A stretch of DNA of 5,017 nt, from positions 1 to 5,017 of the forward strand of contig JAAZCB010000987.1 in the NCBI GenBank assembly GCA_012513545.1. Reading direction: 5' to 3'. Below, piece by piece: positions 1 to 5,017 of this stretch. The notes below the pieces were generated by a model. It searched no databases. It saw only the letters and a list, made by a program, of their open reading frames with translations, and was not told where the DNA came from. The position numbers and the translations under genes were made by a program. How positions within the stretch are numbered: position 1 is the stretch's first letter; each line of letters opens with the position of its first letter. The DNA is from Clostridiaceae bacterium (GTDB lineage Bacteria > Bacillota_A > Clostridia > Acetivibrionales > Acetivibrionaceae).

Positions 1-89
1 GAGATATAATATTTATCTTTAATTAGAATGTTCATGAAGCCAGCCCACTTCAATAAATATAGTCATATCGTTATATCTTGTTATTAATT

Positions 90-118
90 TTGAATTGTGA
101 TATATAATTAAGTAGAAT
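90..118 (+). promoter_or_regulatory. Putative sigma-A promoter of the three-gene operon
   Basis: A -35-like TTGAAT (90-95) and a -10-like TAGAAT (113-118) are separated by exactly 17 bases. This predicts a transcript start near 125 and a leader of about 30 nt before the TTG start of the first gene. The fit is 4/6 and 5/6 to the housekeeping consensus. The surrounding DNA is so AT-rich that chance matches are likely. An alternative pair, TTGTTA (78-83) and TATAAT (103-108), has a less favourable 19-base spacer. The rest of 1-89 shows no gene end, RNA gene or recognisable riboswitch. Confidence 0.4.
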
Positions 119-138
119 ATTTACTATATTACTAACTT

Positions 139-148
139 AAAGGGGCGG
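139..148 (+). promoter_or_regulatory. Ribosome binding site supporting a TTG start
   Basis: The purine-rich AAAGGGGCGG lies 8 bases before TTG at 157. There is no in-frame ATG near the 5' end; the first internal Met of use is about residue 183. This site is therefore the main reason for accepting the TTG start. Confidence 0.6.
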
Positions 149-156
149 ACTTAACA

Positions 157-990
157 TTGATTCTGAAAAAAATAACTGATTTTCCCCAGTATAGGAACAA
201 TATTATAGGTTATTTTAATGCAAGAATATATTGTTTGGAAGATTTAAATGCAGAATCGTTGTATGCTAAATTCAGTAAGTGTTCTTTTGTGATACCGGAT
301 TTCCCTCCTGGTAACTTAGATCTATGGATACGATATCAAGCTCACATTTTTTTATTAGATGAGTTGAAAAATAGGTACAAAATATTCTACAAGCTATATA
401 CTGAGCTTATATATAGCTTCAGTCCATTTTATAAAAAAGCAGAATTTAATCATTATAAAGCATACTTTCCCGAACAGCTATTTTTTAATTTGAATTTTTC
501 TACACTTCCACTTAGGACTTTAGTTTCTGAAACAGGATATCCGAATAGAGTACTGTGCTATTGTTTTAAGAATTTTTTAAAAGATTGGTCAGCCATTAGA
601 ATAGCTCACGAGCTTAGCTCTTTGAAGTTAGGCGAAATATTTGATTTATTTAAAAATGAATACGCCAAAGAATCAGAAATACATCAGTTATTTATTGATT
701 ACATGTTCCTGCCGATAAAAAAATCATTAAATTTAACTTTGAACGATTGCATACAACAATACGGAAATGATAATGAAAATTTTTTAAATATTACCATGAA
801 TATTTTAAATGAAAGAATGGAGTCAACAAAGCTGGAAAACTACTTTGGTGCAAAAGAGCCTCAAAGAAGGGCTCATATAATTTCAGTATGGTGTGAAAGA
901 GTTAGAAAAAGCTTTATAAAGAAAACAGTTCATTTTCTGAAAAAACAAAATTATTACCTTGAGCCGGAAGGAGAGGCGAGTTATAAATGA
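157..990 (+). CDS. Unrecognised 277-residue protein in the sigma-factor position of the operon
   Basis: I do not recognise this family. It is a predicted cytoplasmic protein with no signal peptide and no convincing membrane segment. The first half is rich in aromatic residues (Tyr, Phe). Residues about 121-141, around ETGYPNRVL, could form a helix-turn-helix and loosely recall the second HTH of AraC-type regulators. The C-terminal 40 residues are strongly basic (R237, R238, R248, R250, K251, K255, K256, K262, K263), which would suit nucleic-acid or RNA polymerase contact. The start is TTG, chosen for the Shine-Dalgarno just upstream. The stop overlaps the next start as ATGA, and the next gene encodes a zinc-finger anti-sigma-like protein; that arrangement is typical of sigma/anti-sigma pairs. 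However, I cannot find canonical sigma region 2 or region 4 motifs, and it is longer than a standard ECF sigma factor (about 160-200 residues). A highly diverged sigma factor or another DNA-binding regulator is an inference from context only. The gene is real with high confidence; the function is unknown. Confidence 0.85.
   Translation: MILKKITDFPQYRNNIIGYFNARIYCLEDLNAESLYAKFSKCSFVIPDFPPGNLDLWIRYQAHIFLLDELKNRYKIFYKLYTELIYSFSPFYKKAEFNHYKAYFPEQLFFNLNFSTLPLRTLVSETGYPNRVLCYCFKNFLKDWSAIRIAHELSSLKLGEIFDLFKNEYAKESEIHQLFIDYMFLPIKKSLNLTLNDCIQQYGNDNENFLNITMNILNERMESTKLENYFGAKEPQRRAHIISVWCERVRKSFIKKTVHFLKKQNYYLEPEGEASYK
966..976 (+). promoter_or_regulatory. Ribosome binding site of the zinc-finger gene, inside the upstream CDS
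   Basis: GGAAGGAGAGG ends 10 bases before ATG at 987 and lies within the last codons of the upstream gene. With the ATGA stop/start overlap (987-990) it indicates translational coupling, so the two proteins are probably made in a fixed ratio, as expected for a regulator and its partner. Confidence 0.75.
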
Positions 991-1490
991 ATACAATAAA
1001 TGAAATATGTCCGTCACCCGACATAATCAGAAAATACTACAGTATGAAACTTGACAAAGATAAGCTCTCAGAAGTTGAAGAACATTTTGCACATTGCAAT
1101 AAGTGTTTAATAAATTCTGACTATTATGGAGAATTTATCAAGCAAATTACTCTATCGTCCACTGTACAAAAAGAGTTTTACAAAAACTCAAATGCAGATA
1201 CTGTTTATGTTGCTGTTGCTGAAGGCTATGACAATAATGCTACTTCAGAAATGAAATCAAAAGACGGAAAATACAATATTAAGCTTATCCCGTATCTAGA
1301 TGAAAGCAACAAAGCACTGCTTGTTGTTAAAATTTTAGATGAAAATATGCATGGATCATTAAAAGTAGATTTAATAGATAATTCAAGCCATGCTTTAGTA
1401 GGCGTCCAATCAATTACTGATGAACAGCAGGTCTGCTTTGAGGTGGATTGCAATATAAACCTGAAAAACATATTAATAAGTATTGTATAA
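987..1490 (+). CDS. Soluble anti-sigma-factor-like protein with a ZAS/zf-HC2-type zinc finger
   Basis: This is a 167-residue predicted cytoplasmic protein. The N-terminus carries C8 followed by H33-x3-C37-x2-C40. This is the ligand pattern of zinc-binding anti-sigma (ZAS) domains such as RsrA, where an upstream Cys sits about 26 residues before the HxxxCxxC. Such domains bind a partner sigma factor and block its contact with RNA polymerase; some respond to redox. Residues about 70-167 alternate hydrophobic and polar residues and look beta-rich, ending in a hydrophobic strand (ILISIV). There is no transmembrane helix, so unlike many clostridial anti-sigmas it is not membrane-anchored; the membrane partner is probably the next gene. 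The start is supported by a strong Shine-Dalgarno and overlaps the upstream stop by four bases; 32 bases separate its stop from the next ATG. The Zn motif is directly visible. Partnership with the upstream protein, and cleavage by the downstream peptidase, are inferences. Cys150 and Cys155 in the tail are outside the finger and of unknown role. Confidence 0.8.
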   Translation: MNTINEICPSPDIIRKYYSMKLDKDKLSEVEEHFAHCNKCLINSDYYGEFIKQITLSSTVQKEFYKNSNADTVYVAVAEGYDNNATSEMKSKDGKYNIKLIPYLDESNKALLVVKILDENMHGSLKVDLIDNSSHALVGVQSITDEQQVCFEVDCNINLKNILISIV

Positions 1491-1512
1491 GAATTGTTCA
1501 ATACATCTGTGT

Positions 1513-1518
1513 GGGGGA
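1513..1518 (+). promoter_or_regulatory. Ribosome binding site deciding the start of the Lon-like gene
   Basis: GGGGGA sits 4 bases before ATG at 1523. The spacing is short, but this is the only purine-rich site here. It favours the ATG at 1523 over an in-frame TTG at 1448, which would overlap the previous gene by 43 bases and add a 25-residue extension unlike any Lon domain. It also favours it over the GTG at 1511, which overlaps the site itself. Confidence 0.5.
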
Positions 1519-1522
1519 TAAA

Positions 1523-3445
1523 ATGCACGTATATGCTCTATTTGATAATAAATCATCTGAATTGGTAATAATACATTTTTTAAACACTGCTTCCAATAAA
1601 CTATTGGAATTATACATGCAAAGTTTTCACTCTCCAAAGGTTAGAGAATCTGCAAAAACAGGTATAGAATGTGCTTATGAATTAATATTTTCCGCTGAGA
1701 TAGGAAAACATGTCCAAAATTCTCCCATTTCTGTTACTCCAAAGGACTTTAAGCAACAGGTTGATGGTAGTAGCGCTGGTTTAGCTTATGCCATAGCTTT
1801 CGCAGCAGCTCTTAAGAAGCATGATATAATTAACACTCTTTTCCCAATGCCGGAAAGGATTGCAGCCACAGGTGTAGTGGACAACCACGGAAATATTACC
1901 AAAATTAAACACCTAAAACACAAGATATTGGCAGCAATTAAAGAAGATGCCAACATAATGCTATATCCGAGTGAAAATTATGAAGAGTTTTTATATTTGC
2001 AGGAATCAGATATTGAATTAAGCACAGCCATAAACAATAGCGGCATATCCATAAAGCATGTTTCAAGTCTTAAGCAGGCTTTTTGCGTAATAGGTATATT
2101 TCCCCATACCTGTTTGAAAGTAAATCCTGTGAGAACTAACGAAAGCTTGTTTTTTGATATCATATTAGATAATGAACCATTAATTGAGCTTACCAGCTTC
2201 AATCTAGTTTTTAAGTATGATGTATCAAAATTAAGATTTGATAAAACATTTGAGACAGAATTAATCGAAAGCGGTAAACATGTAGAAACCGCATCTAAGG
2301 ACAATAACACAAATAAACTAAATCTAAATTTAATTATCAAAAATGATTCTATACATGTATCAAAGAAGAATACCACACTTTTTAGATTGAGTTTTAATAT
2401 TATTGGAGAACCAAGAGATATCACCTCAAATGTATTTGAATTTTGCGAAGATGAGTGTGCTATCAACGACTTCCATTATAAAGGTATTGGTGGATTTGTT
2501 CTAAAAAATGCAGATATTTCTTTGTTAACCGCCGGGGAACTACCCTCAGTTCCTGATTCCCCCAAAAACCATACAATACCCCATAGACTTCTTGGAGTAA
2601 ACTCAAAAACCAAATTACTTATTACTTTTGCAGTCATTTTTGCGATCACTTTTTGTATAGCAAAATTTTTAAGACCTCTATTTGGTAATTCGGATTATAT
2701 TATAACTCAAAATCCACAGGCATTACATGCCCCAGTAGAAATAACTCCTATACCATCTGCTTCACTTGAAAATCCAAATAGTTCATTGATAACTCCTCCT
2801 ATTACAATAACTGATACTCCAAAACCGACTGAACAAAATAATGCTCTATCGCCAACATCATATGAACCTGTAAATTCAGCTAAAATATCGAATGACACAT
2901 TAATACCTGCTTCATCATCACAAATAAGTACTCCAAAGCCAACTGAACATAATGTTTATGACCTTATACCTACATCCAAGCCAATGCCTTTGGAAATAAA
3001 AGAAGTGACGGACTGCAATAATTGGAGAATTACAGCAGATGAGAACAGTATTGTCAATATCAATAATGATGAAGATTTTAAAGCCCTTAGAATAGATTAT
3101 GATATAAGAGGAAATAGCGGAGACTGTATCTCTTTAATAACAGAGCCGGAGGTTTTCAAGAGTTTGTCCGGCGCTGGCTATACCAAGCTTGGATTCAGAT
3201 TCAAATGCATTTCTCAATCAAGTATAGAAGATACCGTAATAATAAAAGTACATTATAATAGTATCGTTAAATCATATTCTATCGGAAGCACGGAATATAT
3301 TTCAAAAGACGGTATTTGGATTGAAAAGGTCATAGAAAATATAGATATAAGTAAAATCACCGCAATAGAAGTATTTATTGGACTTCGAGAGAATGGAGTT
3401 GACCGCGGTTCCTTCCTGATACGGGACTTCTATATCTACAAATAA
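1523..3445 (+). CDS. Single-pass membrane Lon-like (S16) protease with cohesin-like and CBM-like domains
   Basis: This 640-residue protein has five visible parts. Residues about 1-192 match the Lon proteolytic domain: PKVRESAKTG (38-47) fits the Lon helix, DGSSAG (81-86) carries the nucleophile Ser84, and the HLKHKILAA segment (130-138) carries general base Lys132. The Ser-Lys spacing is 48 residues, against 43 in E. coli Lon, and LYPSEN (147-152) fits the conserved end of the fold. No AAA+ ATPase or Lon N-domain is present. Residues about 197-337 look like a cohesin beta-sandwich (SFNLVFKYD at 225-233). A hydrophobic helix spans about 365-380. A Ser/Thr/Pro-rich linker follows at about 395-490, with TPKPTE twice (432, 470). 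Residues about 488-640 resemble a jelly-roll CBM ending GSFLIRDFYI. There is no signal peptide, so the expected topology is N-inside, C-outside: peptidase and cohesin-like domain in the cytoplasm, CBM-like domain outside. As third gene of the operon it is the natural sensor and protease for the zinc-finger anti-sigma-like protein; that role is inferred. S16 assignment is strong, cohesin moderate, CBM tentative. Confidence 0.85.
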   Translation: MHVYALFDNKSSELVIIHFLNTASNKLLELYMQSFHSPKVRESAKTGIECAYELIFSAEIGKHVQNSPISVTPKDFKQQVDGSSAGLAYAIAFAAALKKHDIINTLFPMPERIAATGVVDNHGNITKIKHLKHKILAAIKEDANIMLYPSENYEEFLYLQESDIELSTAINNSGISIKHVSSLKQAFCVIGIFPHTCLKVNPVRTNESLFFDIILDNEPLIELTSFNLVFKYDVSKLRFDKTFETELIESGKHVETASKDNNTNKLNLNLIIKNDSIHVSKKNTTLFRLSFNIIGEPRDITSNVFEFCEDECAINDFHYKGIGGFVLKNADISLLTAGELPSVPDSPKNHTIPHRLLGVNSKTKLLITFAVIFAITFCIAKFLRPLFGNSDYIITQNPQALHAPVEITPIPSASLENPNSSLITPPITITDTPKPTEQNNALSPTSYEPVNSAKISNDTLIPASSSQISTPKPTEHNVYDLIPTSKPMPLEIKEVTDCNNWRITADENSIVNINNDEDFKALRIDYDIRGNSGDCISLITEPEVFKSLSGAGYTKLGFRFKCISQSSIEDTVIIKVHYNSIVKSYSIGSTEYISKDGIWIEKVIENIDISKITAIEVFIGLRENGVDRGSFLIRDFYIYK

Positions 3446-3498
3446 TCAACTCCAAATGCTTATTGATTTAGCGGTGTTTTTTTGGATCGCAAATAATT
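3446..3498. other. Convergent intergenic gap
   Basis: This 53-base space separates the 3' ends of the Lon-like gene (+) and the SLH-protein gene (-). It contains a run of seven T on the + strand (3477-3483). A weak 6-bp inverted match, TCCAAA (3451-3456) with TTTGGA (3481-3486), overlaps that run. I see no GC-rich stem before the T run and no T run in the - strand direction, so neither gene has a clear intrinsic terminator here. Confidence 0.5.
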
Positions 3499-5017
3499 TT
3501 ACTCCTCAAATAAATCCAGCAGTTTAGAACACATAGTAAAAAATTCAGCGCGGGTTACGTTATTATTAGGTTTTAACGTTTTATCCCCATAGCCTGTCAT
3601 TAGCCCATAATTTATTGCATTATACAAATACATATTTGCCCAATAATTTTCGCTGAAATCTTTATATGTGCCAATCTTGTCATATATTAAATCCCTTGAT
3701 ACATCCTCATCCGGCCTTCCTTCTAACTGATTTAATATTTTAATAAGGACTACGGCTGCTTGTGCCCTTGTAAGGTTTTCATTGCCCCGGAACGTGTTAT
3801 CTTCAAACCCATCCATTAAACCATAATTTATTACAACGCCTAAAGAAGGCTTTACCCACTCAGGTATGGCAGCCTTATCGTTAAAGCGAATATTAGGGCT
3901 TGTTATTGGTGGTTCTATCCCCATAAGTTTAACCAAAACTATTGCAGTCTCATTACGAGTTATCGTCTTATCAGGCCTAATAGTGCCTTCTTCATATCCG
4001 CTAATCAGTCCTTTTTGTTTTAGCCTGATGAGATTATCCTTTGCCCAATGACCTGTTATATCAGTGAAACTGATTCCTGGTATCGGAGTATACGGTTCAA
4101 TTATTTCTTGAGGAGAAGTAGCTGTCGGCGTCAAAGATGTCGGTGGGCTGGTTGGCGTCGGTGTTGATTCAGTTGTTGGTTTTGGTGTTGATTTTTGTTC
4201 TGCTTCCGGTGTTGATTTTAATGCTGCTTCTGGTGTTGATTTTGGCTCTGCTTCCGGTGTAGATTTTGATGCTGCTTCCTGTGTAGATTTTGGTGCCGGT
4301 TCCGGTGTTGATTTTGGCTCTGCCTCCGGTGCTGAGTCTGACGGTGTCGTTTTGTCATCTCTTACAACATCGGAAGTTATTGCGCTTGATGAAACTATAA
4401 CTTTCCCCTTATAATATATATCATTAATTTTTACTACTTTATCCTTTTGCACTGAACCCATTCCGTAAGAAATTGCTTCAATTTCATAACTTCCCGGCTT
4501 TGCATTTTTCTTTATCTTAAACTCCAGTTCAGCAATCTTGACTTTATCCTTTAAAATAATTTCCCCTGAATTCTTTATAACTCTAATATTACCAAGCTCA
4601 TCAACATCAACTTCTATATCGTTATATTCGGACCTGCTTACAAATTCCATAACATCACTATCATATTTTAGACAAAATCCAAAGATAGCAACTCCAACAG
4701 CAGGTACTTTTTCAAACTCAATACTTACATTTACTGTATCGCCGCTAAGACCATATGCAGAACCGATACTAACATATGCTAACGTATCAGTATCGCTCAA
4801 ACCTGGGGCCAAATTAATATTGCCAATTATATCTGGACGTTCCTTAGCATCATACTTTGTAGTTGCAAATATGATACTAACATCTATAAAATTTAGTACT
4901 TTATTCCTATCGACATCCGCAGCAATACGGCTACTGTTTAACGGTAAATCAGAAATCTTGCCACTAAGATAGTCAAAAAGAATATCGCTGTCATTTTTTT
5001 CAATAAGCATATTTCCA
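3499..5017 (-). CDS. Cell-surface scaffoldin-like protein: dockerin, cohesin, repeat linker, three SLH domains (5' end outside window)
   Basis: Partial: the frame stays open through the window edge. Residue numbers count from the Met at 5010, which is internal. Two dockerin repeats open the visible part. The second has a full calcium loop (D32, D34, N36, D43). The first is cut: Gly and Asn codons lie before Met1, with D7 at loop position 12, followed by YLSGKISDLP, typical of dockerins. Residues about 78-206 are a cohesin (VSIGSAYGLSGDTVNVSI; FGFCLKYD). Residues about 207-312 are a Ser/Thr/Pro-rich linker with 8-residue repeats. Three SLH domains follow at about 315-364, 376-426 and 449-503, with ITRNE, LTRAQ and VTRAE motifs, ending at the C-terminus. 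SLH trimers bind secondary cell-wall polymer, cohesins receive dockerin-bearing enzymes or scaffoldins, and the dockerin would dock onto another cohesin. It is therefore probably an exported anchor or adaptor scaffoldin; the signal peptide would be upstream of the window. It converges on the Lon-like operon and is not co-transcribed with it. Cohesin type is uncertain; the central loop is shorter than in classical type I modules. Confidence 0.9.
   Translation of the reverse strand, partial: GNMLIEKNDSDILFDYLSGKISDLPLNSSRIAADVDRNKVLNFIDVSIIFATTKYDAKERPDIIGNINLAPGLSDTDTLAYVSIGSAYGLSGDTVNVSIEFEKVPAVGVAIFGFCLKYDSDVMEFVSRSEYNDIEVDVDELGNIRVIKNSGEIILKDKVKIAELEFKIKKNAKPGSYEIEAISYGMGSVQKDKVVKINDIYYKGKVIVSSSAITSDVVRDDKTTPSDSAPEAEPKSTPEPAPKSTQEAASKSTPEAEPKSTPEAALKSTPEAEQKSTPKPTTESTPTPTSPPTSLTPTATSPQEIIEPYTPIPGISFTDITGHWAKDNLIRLKQKGLISGYEEGTIRPDKTITRNETAIVLVKLMGIEPPITSPNIRFNDKAAIPEWVKPSLGVVINYGLMDGFEDNTFRGNENLTRAQAAVVLIKILNQLEGRPDEDVSRDLIYDKIGTYKDFSENYWANMYLYNAINYGLMTGYGDKTLKPNNNVTRAEFFTMCSKLLDLFEE
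4171..4338 (-). repeat. 24-bp tandem repeats encoding the KSTPEAxx linker
   Basis: Seven imperfect 24-bp units encode 8-residue repeats of the form KSTPEAEP at residues 225-280 of the SLH protein. Variants include KSTPEPAP, KSTQEAAS, KSTPEAAL and KSTPEAEQ; the first unit (DSAPEAEP) is degenerate. A looser Ser/Thr/Pro tract continues to about residue 300. Alternating Lys and Glu in a Pro/Thr background suggests an extended, flexible, possibly glycosylated spacer between cohesin and wall anchor. Such tracts change copy number by slippage. Confidence 0.85.

Noticed and set aside
157..990. First gene as a canonical ECF sigma factor
   Set aside because: No recognisable region 2 or region 4 motifs and too long; only the gene context supports it.
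1480..1504. Inverted repeat GTATTG...CAATAC around the stop of the zinc-finger gene
   Set aside because: Only 6 bp of AT-rich stem with a 13-base loop; no T run and no clear overlap with the ribosome site.
1448..1522. In-frame TTG extension of the Lon-like protein
   Set aside because: It would overlap the zinc-finger gene by 43 bases, lacks a good ribosome site and adds residues without family similarity; ATG at 1523 follows GGGGGA.
3446..3498. Intrinsic terminator between the convergent genes
   Set aside because: A T run exists at 3477-3483, but the best stems are 3-6 bp, AT-rich or overlap the T run; not convincing.
4171..4338. Repeat tract as a CRISPR array
   Set aside because: Units are 24-bp contiguous, imperfect, in frame and lack spacers; they encode a Ser/Thr/Pro linker.
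4538..4972. Open + strand frame opposite the cohesin/dockerin region
   Set aside because: It is antisense to a clearly coding domain, has no ribosome site and low-complexity Ser/Thr/Leu composition; the same applies to the frames at 3866-4051 (+), 1226-1528 (-), 1978-2466 (-) and 2707-2898 (-).
5008..5010. ATG at the - strand edge as the start of the SLH protein
   Set aside because: The Gly and Asn codons before it and residues M1-D7 fit positions 4-12 of a dockerin calcium loop, so the Met is internal and the gene continues past the window.

Overview
The window looks like DNA from a low-GC, Gram-positive, anaerobic cellulosome-forming bacterium (Clostridium/Acetivibrio/Ruminiclostridium type). 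The evidence is strongly AT-rich DNA, Shine-Dalgarno-led genes, a cohesin-dockerin-SLH surface protein, and a membrane protein with a Ser/Thr/Pro-rich linker and a carbohydrate-binding-like ectodomain. The species cannot be named from the sequence alone.

Layout. Bases 1-156 are an AT-rich leader with a plausible sigma-A promoter. Three genes then run on the + strand as a tight operon. The first (157-990, TTG start) is an unrecognised 277-residue protein. The second (987-1490) overlaps it by ATGA and is a soluble protein with a zinc-binding anti-sigma (ZAS/zf-HC2-like) N-terminus. The third (1523-3445) is a 640-residue single-pass membrane protein. It has, in order, a Lon-type (S16) Ser-Lys peptidase domain without an ATPase, a cohesin-like beta domain, one transmembrane helix, a Ser/Thr/Pro-rich linker and a CBM-like beta-sandwich. 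A 53-base convergent gap follows. On the - strand (3499 to beyond 5017) lies a 5'-truncated cell-surface protein: dockerin, cohesin, Ser/Thr/Pro-rich repeat linker, three SLH repeats.

How the genes may work together (inference). The operon resembles a trans-envelope signalling unit. The outer CBM-like domain would sense a carbohydrate or wall ligand. The signal would cross the membrane to the cytoplasmic Lon-like peptidase, which would cleave or otherwise inactivate the zinc-finger anti-sigma-like protein and so release the first gene product. That product occupies the place where a sigma factor usually sits but has no sigma motifs I can recognise. Clostridial SigI/RsgI systems share the logic of a carbohydrate-binding domain outside and a regulator inside, but here a peptidase domain is built into the sensor. 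The convergent dockerin-cohesin-SLH protein is a cell-wall anchor or scaffoldin and a possible, unproven, target of such regulation.
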